This document shows, piece after piece, positions 45,344-52,491 of a DNA stretch of 64,000 nt; positions within the stretch are counted from its first letter, which is position 1; the number at the start of each line of letters is the position of its first letter. Source of the stretch: an uncultured Selenomonadaceae bacterium (GTDB taxonomy: Bacteria > Bacillota > Negativicutes > Selenomonadales > Selenomonadaceae); NCBI GenBank assembly GCA_905235685.1, contig CAJOMO010000002.1, positions 1-64,000 on the forward strand. The letters run 5' to 3'. The notes under the pieces were generated by a model. The model was not told where the DNA came from. It ran no database searches and saw only the letters and a list, made by a program, of their open reading frames with translations. Both the position numbers and the translations under genes were made by a program.

Positions 45344-46567
45344 TTACTCGCAAGCTGTTATTTTCTCAAAGTGTGGTCTTTCTTCGCCACTTATCCACAG
45401 CGTACCTAAAAGTTGTATGTTCATCGCACCAATTCTATCGTCATTGGAACGATAACCGCATTGGCAAATATATTCGTGTGTGTGGTGATGGCGGTTATTC
45501 TTATTGATTGAGCCACACTTCGGGCAACGTTGACTTGTATATTTCGCAGATACTTTCAAAACTTCACTGCAATTTTCGTGAGATTTATACGCTAAAAATT
45601 GCTCCAACTGATAGAAAGCCCACGACCTCAAATCATTATTTGCTTTTTTGCCGCGATTCAAATTGGTTTCTTCAAATGATATGCCGGTTAAATCTTCAAG
45701 TACAAAAAGCGTATTCGTGCCATATTTCTTAACGAGTGTCTTAGATAAGCAATGATTGACATCACTCATCCAGCGGTTCTCTCGTCCTGAAATTCTTTGT
45801 AAGGCTCTTTTCGCTGATTTTGTACCTTTAGCTTGAAGTTGTTGGCGTACTTTTAAAAAACTGTGACGCTTGCGAAGTATCTGCTTGCCGCGTGTAAATA
45901 ATGTTTTGCCGCGTTCGTCGTAAGTTACAGCTAAAAATCTTAAACCTCTGTCAATACCTACAACGTGCTGAACTTTTTCTTTGTCAAACTCTTCAAATTT
46001 TTTCGTGGCGGAAATGTGTAAGTACCAAATACCTTTGAGATTCAAAAGTTTGGCTGTTCCCAAATTCCATGAGCCGTCAAGATATTGCTCCCAAAAATCA
46101 CCGGCAAATTTAACTTTAGCGCGTTTATCAAGTGTATTAATTGAAAGCGTTGTGCCATTATCAACAAAACTGTAATCACGGTTACGCACTAAATCACATT
46201 GCGGACGGCGAAATAATACAGGCTTTAAAAGCCATTCAAGCGTTCGGTTAATGCGTTGATATTCGCCGCCTTCATCTCTGTATCGATAAGGTTTTTGTGC
46301 TAATTGTGTTTGAGTAGTTTTATAACGTGCGGTAGCAGTGCGAAAGGCAGATTGTGCCAGTTGAGATTTTAACGCAAATTTAAAGCGAACTTCACGATAA
46401 AGAACTTTGTTGAGTTTGGCAGAATTAAGCTCAAAATTGTTGTCAAAAATATATTGCGAAACGAAATTACAAGCTTGACGATATTTATCTGACATTTGCC
46501 GGAACATAGCAGATTGTTCAGCTGTAGTGTAAAGACGAAGCTTAACAGTCTTAGTAAGGTCTTGCAT
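45344..46567 (-). CDS. tnpB: TnpB, RNA-guided endonuclease of IS200/IS605 elements
   Basis: TnpB is an omega-RNA-guided DNA nuclease, ancestor of Cas12, that helps keep the element at its site. Three RuvC acidic motifs are intact: GIDRGLRFLAVT (Asp), FVLEDLTGI (Glu) and NDDRIGAMNI (Asp). The zinc ribbon is CPKCG...CQCG. The N-terminal OrfB helix-turn-helix-like region is complete. Length is 407 residues, typical. The ATG at 46567 has AAAGGAGGTG nine bases upstream. It appears intact and probably active. Confidence 0.92.
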   Translation of the reverse strand: MQDLTKTVKLRLYTTAEQSAMFRQMSDKYRQACNFVSQYIFDNNFELNSAKLNKVLYREVRFKFALKSQLAQSAFRTATARYKTTQTQLAQKPYRYRDEGGEYQRINRTLEWLLKPVLFRRPQCDLVRNRDYSFVDNGTTLSINTLDKRAKVKFAGDFWEQYLDGSWNLGTAKLLNLKGIWYLHISATKKFEEFDKEKVQHVVGIDRGLRFLAVTYDERGKTLFTRGKQILRKRHSFLKVRQQLQAKGTKSAKRALQRISGRENRWMSDVNHCLSKTLVKKYGTNTLFVLEDLTGISFEETNLNRGKKANNDLRSWAFYQLEQFLAYKSHENCSEVLKVSAKYTSQRCPKCGSINKNNRHHHTHEYICQCGYRSNDDRIGAMNIQLLGTLWISGEERPHFEKITACE

Positions 46568-46604
46568 CTGTTGCACCTCCTTTCAAGATTGTTTCAATAT
46601 AATT

Positions 46605-46662
46605 ATTGTACTAAAATTTTTTTTGAAGGTCAAGAAAGGAGGTGGAGCATCTCCTTTCTTGA
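46605..46662 (-). promoter_or_regulatory. tnpB promoter embedded in the left-end hairpin
   Basis: Minus strand TTGACC (46633-46628), 17-base spacer, TACAAT (46610-46605). The -35 lies at the end of the perfect left-end hairpin, so binding of transposase there could block tnpB transcription. Confidence 0.7.
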
Positions 46663-46672
46663 CTGAAGTCGC

Positions 46673-47499
46673 GGGTTTCCGACGCTCAATTTTATGAATT
46701 TATCGAAAGTAGCCGCAACGATGAAGATTTAAAATACATTGTCGAAAATTCACGCATAGCTAACCATTGGAAATTCGCCGCCTACGCTCACCTCACTACT
46801 TTTTTGCATGCCCGTAATATGGGCTACAAAAATTTCTGGAACATCGACGCTGACGATATTGAAATTGTGCTCGAGCCTCAAAAAGCCGCTGAATTATTGA
46901 CAAAAATTAAGCAATACGCTGAAACTCACGAAATTAATTTGTTCAGTTTGGATATTTGGGCAACTTTTGAAATGGGGCAACATTGGTCTTTCGGCGTGAC
47001 ATATGCCGATAACTCCGTCAACTGGATTGAAATTATGCGCGCTCATTGTACGGACGCGAAACTTACGGAAAGATATACCATGGTTCGAAGTTCATTAAAT
47101 CTAGATTGGTTCTGTACTTATTTGCGCTCAATTCAGGCGGCACGAATCGAAACTTTTTGCGTTGAAAATCTGCGCTTCGTTCAGCGCGGCGACAATCCAT
47201 ATCTTAATCCAGTTTGGGGAATAATCTATTGGAACAACGGCAAATGTTTTTTCAGCGCGATTTGCGGCGGTATAGGTGATGAGGAATTGGGAACGCTGGA
47301 TATTCCGGCGGAAGTTATTCAATTGGATTTTGGCTTGCCTCTGAATGAACGTATAAATTTATGGGGCGCGCGCAAAAATTTCAACTTCCAAAGATTTGAA
47401 TATGCTCACGGGCGAAATATCCCTGTTTCGCTGATTTATCCTGTTAAAAAAAATGAATCCAATGCCCCCCCCTTCAGATTTTCTCATGAATTTGATTAG
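46673..47499 (+). pseudogene. Glycosyltransferase-like gene, middle fragment up to the C8 frameshift
   Basis: Reads in frame from the right edge of the element (SDAQFYEFIESSRNDED) through AHLTTFLHARNMGYKNFWN and IDADDIEIVLEP, a D-x-D-like nucleotide-sugar site. The frame then fails at eight C residues (47465-47472), where it turns into NAPPFRFSHEFD and stops. With seven C the frame continues as NAPPSDFLMNLISQ into the next piece. The whole original protein would have been about 600 residues with two domains. Confidence 0.75.
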
Positions 47500-48223
47500 T
47501 CAAACGTCTAAAGATTTTCAATTAATCGTGGTCGACAGCGGACAAAATGAAGAGTTTACCGAAATGCTTAAAAACGTGCAAAATCTTTTTCTTCACAGAC
47601 TCAAAGTAGTTCAAACGAATGCTTCAAATATTTTTGAGATGCTTAATGAAGGCTTGCGCGCGGCTCAGGGCGAATATGTAATTTTTTTGGATAACGAAAG
47701 TACTTTTACAAACAACTTTGTGGAATTTTTTTATTCCATTGCGAAAGAAAATGCTGCTGACATTGTGCATACGTCGAAATATGCTGTACCAGTAGCCGGC
47801 AAAGAGCGCGCTACTCAAATGAAGGTTTACCTCCGCGACAGCGAAGAAATTTTAACTGAAGGCAACGAAAAAGAATATATTCTCAACGAATGGCTGAAAC
47901 GGCAGGGCAATGTCAAAATTCGCAATAAAATAATTCGCAGGGCGTTTCTCCTTGAAAATGACATTGAATTTTCGGTTAGTGTTTATATGCCGGAGTGGAT
48001 TTTTTATCTGAAATGTTTGTGCCTTGTGGAAAAATATATCGTCGTTAAGGATGTTTTGTACATTCAGCTCGGTAGCGAAAATGCGGAAGAGCCTGCAGAA
48101 ATTCACAAAATGATTGAGGGGCTTGAAGTGATTGAAAAATTTATTGGAAACGTTTTTGCTGAAAATCCGGAACTGCGACAAAAAATTCTGTTGGCGTATA
48201 TGAAAAATTTTTTAACCACTTAA
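47453..48223 (+). pseudogene. Family 2 glycosyltransferase domain, 3' part of the broken gene
   Basis: A GT-A fold domain of 256 residues as read: QTSKDFQLIVVDSGQNEEF (strand with Asp), LNEGLRAAQGEYVIFLDNES (acceptor region with a D-x-E-like motif), and a C-terminal helical region. As given it could start at ATG 47453, but that lacks a ribosome-binding site and lies inside the upstream frame, so it is better seen as the second domain of one bifunctional enzyme. Expected role: surface glycan synthesis. Confidence 0.75.
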
Positions 48224-48230
48224 CGCAAGA

Positions 48231-48423
48231 ATTCCCCCCGCTTCTTAAGCGGCGGGATGAATTGCGCATTGACTATTCTGCCAGCTAAGTTATAATGAAA
48301 GGACATTTCGACTCTACCGTAGGGACTACGGGAAGTAACGCCTGTGTGAGAGGAAATAAGACGCGCAAGCGCAACCTCGTTGATCCAGGAAGCTCCCGCC
48401 TCTATAGGCGGCGAGTAGTTCAC
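48231..48423 (+). mobile_element. tnpB-less mini-element with an orphan omega-RNA-like gene
   Basis: The left end has a hairpin-like CCCCGCTT/AAGCGGCGGG followed by GATGAATTGCGC, and the right end has the hairpin CCGCC/GGCGG followed by GAGTAGTTCAC. Both are end features I recall from IS605/TnpB elements. Between them, TTGACT (48269-48274) and TATAAT (48291-48296), 16 bases apart, would start an RNA near 48303. It would run through ACCGTAGGGACTACGGG to the right end. No open frame is present. Confidence 0.65.
48303..48423 (+). ncRNA. Putative orphan omega RNA
   Basis: The promoted stretch contains stems CCGTAG/CTACGG and GCGCAAGCGC and the terminal CCGCC/GGCGG hairpin, then TAGTTCAC. Any guide would begin at 48424 (AATAAGATGTGGGCTTGAGC), which runs straight into the terminator at 48437. 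It differs in sequence from the omega RNA of the intact element nearby, so it belongs to another TnpB family. Confidence 0.55.
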
Positions 48424-48436
48424 AATAAGATGTGGG

Positions 48437-48467
48437 CTTGAGCTGTTGATTCGGCTCAAGTTTTTTT
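48437..48467 (+). terminator. Intrinsic terminator after the mini-element
   Basis: Seven-bp stem CTTGAGC/GCTCAAG with a ten-base loop and seven T residues. Confidence 0.85.
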
Positions 48468-48527
48468 ATTTGGGCTGTTACAAAAATTGCCGATAAATGC
48501 TAAAATAAATTGGAAGGGGTGAATTTT

Positions 48528-49622
48528 ATGGGCAAAAACAAGGCGGCGCGCGGCGGAATGGTTTTCATTGCGCTTTTGATTATCAGCGGAATTATTTTGA
48601 TGTACCGCGGCAACGATGCTGTTTTTTTGGGCGCGGAAATTAAGGAAGGCATTTTGACGGCGGAGCAGATTAAGCTGTCGTTTGATTCGGTCGGCGGGCG
48701 GCTGATTAATGAGGCTGTGCGCGAAGGGCAGGAAGTGCAAACCGGCGATGTGATTATGGAGCTTGACCCGACCGATACGAATTTGTCGATTGACAAGCTG
48801 AATGCGCAAATCGCTCAGCTTGACGCGCAAATTAAATCGACGTCCGGCTCAATGAATGTCAATCTTTTCAAAGTCGACAATGACGAGCAGCAATCTTTTC
48901 GGCAAATCGACAGTCAGCGCGCGTTGGTTGCTTCCGCGCAGGCGACGCTCCGAAATGCTGAATTGGATTATCGGCGCAATTTTGATTTGGTTAAAGCCGG
49001 CGCCATTGCTCAATCTCAGCTTGACGATGCGACTATGGCGCTGAATGTGGCGCGGGCGAATGTTGAAACTCAGCAGCAGTTGCTCGAAAGTCTTTTGGCG
49101 GGCGTGCGGGACAACGGCAGGACTGATTCTTTGAATTTGCCGACTATCGCGCAGGAGCGGGCGACGGCTGAAAATATGCAAAACGACATTGATGCGCTCG
49201 AACAGCAGAAAAAATATCTTGAAGTTCAACTGCGCGAATTGGAAGTTGCGAAAAATCGGCTGACGTTGCGCGCGCCCGAAGACGGCAAAATTATCAGCGT
49301 CCTTCAGAAACAGGGCGAAATGATTAGCCCGAGCGTTCCTGTGGTTTTGTTGGAAACTAAGCGCATTTATTACGATATTTACATTTCCGAAGAGCAGGCG
49401 GTCAAGTTGCACGAGGGCGACGAAATTATTTGCAAGACGGTTGCGGGCGACAAAAAAATTCGCGGCACGATTCGGCTTATGACGCAAGCGCCAGGTTTCG
49501 CCGATTTGAAACAATCGCGTGAAAAAGGTCAAGCGGATTTATCGGCGTTTCAAGTTCGGATTTACATTGACGAAAACAGCGGCGTAATGGCGGGGCAAAC
49601 CGTCAGCGTCGACTTCGACTGA
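48528..49622 (+). CDS. HlyD-family membrane fusion (periplasmic adaptor) protein
   Basis: Adaptor that links an inner-membrane pump to an outer-membrane channel. It has an N-terminal anchor helix (about 10-28, GMVFIALLIISGIILMY), a first lipoyl half (SVGGRLINEAVREGQEVQTG), a long coiled coil (about 85-240, Gln/Ala-rich), a second lipoyl half (LTLRAPEDGKIISVLQKQGE), and a beta-barrel end (GQTVSVDFD). Length is 364 residues. The ATG at 48528 has AAGGGGTGA upstream. It may work with the ABC-2 permease encoded 2 kb downstream on the other strand; no ATPase gene is near. Confidence 0.88.
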   Translation: MGKNKAARGGMVFIALLIISGIILMYRGNDAVFLGAEIKEGILTAEQIKLSFDSVGGRLINEAVREGQEVQTGDVIMELDPTDTNLSIDKLNAQIAQLDAQIKSTSGSMNVNLFKVDNDEQQSFRQIDSQRALVASAQATLRNAELDYRRNFDLVKAGAIAQSQLDDATMALNVARANVETQQQLLESLLAGVRDNGRTDSLNLPTIAQERATAENMQNDIDALEQQKKYLEVQLRELEVAKNRLTLRAPEDGKIISVLQKQGEMISPSVPVVLLETKRIYYDIYISEEQAVKLHEGDEIICKTVAGDKKIRGTIRLMTQAPGFADLKQSREKGQADLSAFQVRIYIDENSGVMAGQTVSVDFD

Positions 49623-49642
49623 AATATTTTTTCAACTAAAAA

Positions 49643-49678
49643 AGCCCCAGTCAAATTGGCTCGGGCTCAATTTTTTTT
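49643..49678. terminator. Terminator between convergent genes
   Basis: AGCCC/GGGCT stem with inner pairing and a run of eight T on the right. It overlaps the 3' end of the convergent cytidine-deaminase-like gene. Confidence 0.65.
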
Positions 49679-50086
49679 ACGCGAATCAGATTTTAACTGC
49701 GGCTGCGTTTTTTGTAGGGAACAAATTTCCTCGAATTGCAAGTATTTGACATTGCCCTCTAAGTCCGCCAAAATAAATTCGCTGATTTGAAACTGCGACA
49801 AAAATTCAAAAGTTTCTTCGTTGGGCGCGTAAAAGCCGTCGATATCCGCAACAACAGCAACGGCGTCAAACTCGCGCTTGCCGTCGGAAATAGCCTTAGA
49901 CATCGCCACAAGCTCGGCGGGCAGGCTAAGTTCGGGTATCGGGTGATCAATCGTACAGCCGCTGTACAAAGTGCCGTCAGCCGCCAACACGCACGCGCCG
50001 GCGATTATCCCGTCGTACAAAACATAGGCGTTGCGGATTGACTCCATCGCCGTCCTAACCATCGTGTCAGCAATATCAATATTCAT
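49667..50086 (-). CDS. Cytidine-deaminase-fold protein lacking the zinc ligands
   Basis: A 139-residue protein with the overall pattern of tetrameric cytidine deaminases: YSGCTIDHP, SLPAELVAMSKAISDGKREFD, VAVVADIDG, and a C-terminal VKYLQFEEI. In active enzymes the first site is C-A-E or H-A-E, and the second is P-C-G-x-C-R. Here they read PAEL and YAPNEETFEFL, so all three zinc ligands are absent although the Glu of AEL remains. It is probably not a deaminase; a binding or structural role is more likely. The ATG has AGGAGGCGG upstream. Confidence 0.75.
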   Translation of the reverse strand: MNIDIADTMVRTAMESIRNAYVLYDGIIAGACVLAADGTLYSGCTIDHPIPELSLPAELVAMSKAISDGKREFDAVAVVADIDGFYAPNEETFEFLSQFQISEFILADLEGNVKYLQFEEICSLQKTQPQLKSDSRKKN

Positions 50087-50143
50087 TTCAACCGCCTCCT
50101 AATTTTTTACCATTATATTTTAGCCGTTGCCGCGAAAAATCCT

Positions 50144-51793
50144 TCAACCTTTCGCAATATAATTATTTTCGTCCGCCCAATCGTCCGGCAAACCTTTCAC
50201 GAAAATAACCGGACAAGTCGAATTTTCAAGCACGTATTTTGAAACGCTGCCCATAATTTTCTCTTCCGCGCCGCCGAAGCCGTGACTGCCCATAACAATC
50301 AAATCGCAACCGTCAGCATTCGCAAATTCGGTAATGGTCTCGCCGGTTTCGCCAATTTCAACGCGCGTCTTAACCGGAATTTCCCGCGGCACGACTAACA
50401 TCAATTCGGAAAGGAAATCGTAAGCGGCGGCGTTCATTTCGCTCGGAATATAACCGCTCATACTAACCTGCTCGAAGGCGGAAATTTCCTGCTCAAGTTC
50501 AACGCACATCATCAGCGTAATTTTCGCATTGCACGCCGAGGCGATATGAATTGCCTGATTGAGCGCCTTGAAGGCTTGCCCCGAGCCGTCCGTCGGCACG
50601 AGAATATTTCTGATATTAATTCCCTGCCACGCGTCAACTGCAACTTCGCTGTGCAAATGTTCAAGCGTTTCTTTTTTGACAGTGGCGAGTAATTCATTGC
50701 GGCTTTTATAAAATCGCCAGCTGAACAACGTTGCCGCAATTCCCATGTAAACCATAAACGCGCCGATTTCTGAACTTATCGCCGTTAAACTTGCGCCGCG
50801 CTGAATTATGTCCCGCGTGAAATGGAATTGCCACGTGAGCGGGAAAATGTGCGCCAAATTTACGACCCACGGCGACAAATGAGACAGCGGGCTTGTCACG
50901 CCGCCCAAAATAAATCCGCCTGGTATGAACAAAATCATTCGGCTTGACGCCACGCCTGGGTTCGCCGCCGTCCAGCCCATAAATACGCTTATCACGCCAA
51001 TTGTCAGCGCCATTAAAATTTCTATAAACAAAAATTCCAAAACTCTGCCGCTGAAAACTAAATCGCCCCAAACTCTTAAAACCGCCATTCCCATAAATGT
51101 TGAGACTGTCAAGCAAAATGCGTAGGGAATTATGCGCCCGATTAAATCCCAGGGCGTGCCGTTCAGCATTGTCTTTTCGTAAACTTTGCTTAGTTTGAGG
51201 CGCGGTATCATTCCGATTGTTGCGAAGGTGAAAAACATTGCGCCAAAGAAAAATAAAAATCCTAGCGTCTGCGTATTCGACGTTGAGCCGGCGGGATTGA
51301 AAAGCGAACGGCTATTCAAAGTCAAGCCGCTTGAAGTCGTCGCGCCGGAATAAATTGCGTTGTCAATTGCGATAAGTTCGGGCATAGCCTCTTTGATATC
51401 GGCAGTCTGCGCGGTGTTGCTGTTGTCGTAGAAAATTCCAATCGGCGCTTCAGAACTTGTGTAACGATTTTTTTCAAGCCCCTCCGGAAGAAAAATCACG
51501 GCAACAACTTTATCGCGGTAAAAAAGCGATTCCGGATTCATCGGCGTATTGATAATCGCGGTAACCTTCATATATTCGCTGGAGTCAATTTTGGTAATGA
51601 GTTCGCGGCTGTAGCGGCTGTTGTCCAAGTCGATAACGGCAACCGGCGCGTCTTTGCTGAAATTGCCGCTTAATATCACCGACAAAATCACGCTTATAAC
51701 CATTGCGACCATTATGCAAACTTTTTCGTACGGCATACCGCGCCCGCTTAGCAAAAATTTTACTTCGTCCATTAGTGATGCTTTGAATCCCAC
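50144..51793 (-). CDS. ABC-2 type permease fused to a universal stress protein domain
   Basis: Residues 1-375 form an ABC-2 exporter permease of the YhgE/YbhR kind: one N-terminal helix (about 25-42), a large extracytoplasmic domain (VAVIDLDNSRYSRELITKI), then five or more helices (about 185-365, including IPGGFILGGVTSPLSHLSPW). Residues 398-540 are a Usp domain starting NILVPTDGS, with the ATP-binding pattern VMGSHGFGG...GSVSKYVLENSTCPV. The fusion suggests nucleotide- or stress-dependent control of export. The start is GTG 51793 with AAAGGGCGTGG upstream. The partner ATPase is not in the window. Confidence 0.85.
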   Translation of the reverse strand: MGFKASLMDEVKFLLSGRGMPYEKVCIMVAMVISVILSVILSGNFSKDAPVAVIDLDNSRYSRELITKIDSSEYMKVTAIINTPMNPESLFYRDKVVAVIFLPEGLEKNRYTSSEAPIGIFYDNSNTAQTADIKEAMPELIAIDNAIYSGATTSSGLTLNSRSLFNPAGSTSNTQTLGFLFFFGAMFFTFATIGMIPRLKLSKVYEKTMLNGTPWDLIGRIIPYAFCLTVSTFMGMAVLRVWGDLVFSGRVLEFLFIEILMALTIGVISVFMGWTAANPGVASSRMILFIPGGFILGGVTSPLSHLSPWVVNLAHIFPLTWQFHFTRDIIQRGASLTAISSEIGAFMVYMGIAATLFSWRFYKSRNELLATVKKETLEHLHSEVAVDAWQGINIRNILVPTDGSGQAFKALNQAIHIASACNAKITLMMCVELEQEISAFEQVSMSGYIPSEMNAAAYDFLSELMLVVPREIPVKTRVEIGETGETITEFANADGCDLIVMGSHGFGGAEEKIMGSVSKYVLENSTCPVIFVKGLPDDWADENNYIAKG

Positions 51794-51865
51794 GTAACCA
51801 CGCCCTTTCGCGCAATTTTATAATTTCCGCAAAAATTTTTCAACCTTCGCGCAGAAATAAAAAAT

Positions 51866-51887
51866 AGCCCAAGCCTAAGCCTGAGCC
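51866..51887 (-). terminator. Hairpin at the end of the RiPP-like operon
   Basis: Minus strand stem GCTCAGGC/GGCTTGGGC (with G-U pairs), followed by a T-rich run. It overlaps the stop codon of the 109-residue gene. Confidence 0.55.
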
Positions 51888-52204
51888 AATTTTAATTTTA
51901 AAAAGTTCAAATACTCCGCGTTGAAATTTTCTCGTAGCCACGCGCGCCCTTCGGAAGTTTTAATTTTTTCGGCGTAATTTTTGACGTCCTGCGCGATATC
52001 TCTGCCGCCCGCGATAATTTTTTTGTCAAGCAGAATATTTTTCTTGCCGGTCGGCGCGGTGATAAAATCGTCCGGATCTATCGGCAATCTGTCATAAACT
52101 GAATCGCGCCCCAATCTGAAAACGCGCCCCCAACCAGGAATAAGCCGCGTTTCAAATTCGTCCTCAATTTTATAGTCGTCCAGCGAATTTGAAAAATTAA
52201 TCAT
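51875..52204 (-). CDS. Unknown protein at the end of the RiPP-like operon
   Basis: A 109-residue protein not recognised. It is soluble and basic-acidic, with LIPGWGRVFRLGRDSVYDRL in the first third and a predicted helical C-terminus (AEKIKTSEGRAWLREN). The ATG at 52204 overlaps the last codons of the third small peptide by eight bases in another frame and has no ribosome-binding site, so it would depend on translational coupling. Its place directly behind the peptides suggests a role in recognition, protection or processing of the product, but nothing in the sequence proves it. Confidence 0.6.
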   Translation of the reverse strand: MINFSNSLDDYKIEDEFETRLIPGWGRVFRLGRDSVYDRLPIDPDDFITAPTGKKNILLDKKIIAGGRDIAQDVKNYAEKIKTSEGRAWLRENFNAEYLNFLKLKLAQA

Positions 52205-52271
52205 CGGCGGGGCAAGTACCAATCGGGCAAATATTTTCGCAAGACTTCACGGGTTGTACAATCATAATCAT
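52197..52271 (-). CDS. Putative RiPP precursor peptide 3
   Basis: A 24-residue peptide starting MIMIVQPVKSC and ending ENICPIGTCPADD. It shares the N-terminal IVQPV with peptide 2 and the core C-P-I-x-x-C-P with both others. AAGGAG lies seven bases before the ATG. It is the third of three tandem peptides behind the radical SAM gene, and is the most diverged, with three Cys. Too short for routine gene calling. Confidence 0.75.
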   Translation of the reverse strand: MIMIVQPVKSCENICPIGTCPADD

Positions 52272-52298
52272 ATTATCGTCTCCTTCGCAAAAAATTAA

Positions 52299-52382
52299 TC
52301 AATCGCCGTTAGGAATGCAAATTTTTATCGGAATGCAAATAAAACTTTCCTCTGCGGTTACCGGCTGAACAATAACTTCCAT
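52299..52382 (-). CDS. Putative RiPP precursor peptide 2
   Basis: A 27-residue peptide starting MEVIVQPVTAEE, with the core ICIPIKICIPNGD. The core is two C-I-P units separated by I-K-I and is encoded by a short direct repeat. GAGGTGA lies upstream at normal spacing. There is no signal peptide; the N-terminal IVQPV block is the probable leader recognised by the maturase. Confidence 0.78.
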   Translation of the reverse strand: MEVIVQPVTAEESFICIPIKICIPNGD

Positions 52383-52405
52383 TTAAATCACCTCGGCAAA
52401 TTTGT

Positions 52406-52486
52406 TTAAAATTGCGGGAAACAAACTTTGACGGGAAGGCAGAGCGGGAGTCCTTCCGCAAGCATCGGCTCAACAATCATTTCCAT
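52406..52486 (-). CDS. Putative RiPP precursor peptide 1
   Basis: A 26-residue peptide starting MEMIVEPMLAEG, with the core LCLPVKVCFPQF. It aligns residue for residue with peptide 2 across C-x-P-(V/I)-K-(V/I)-C-x-P. Its AGGTGA site overlaps the stop codon of the radical SAM gene, five bases upstream, so the two are translationally coupled. Confidence 0.78.
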   Translation of the reverse strand: MEMIVEPMLAEGLPLCLPVKVCFPQF

Positions 52487-52491
52487 AATTT

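Larger units (their letters stand above)
45206..46672 (-). mobile_element. IS200/IS605-type element with tnpB only
   Basis: The element is inserted inside a glycosyltransferase-like gene. The right end (in tnpB sense) carries the hairpin CCCGCGTCT/AGACGTGGG, then TAGTTGAC at 45206-45213. The left end has a perfect 12-bp hairpin at 46630-46641 and 46651-46662. There is no tnpA, so movement would need a Y1 transposase in trans. The outer boundary on the right flank is approximate; it is set by restoring the host frame. Confidence 0.82.

Noticed and set aside
45344-46567. tnpB as a Cas12 effector
   Set aside because: Size, zinc ribbon and IS605-type ends fit TnpB, and no CRISPR array is present.
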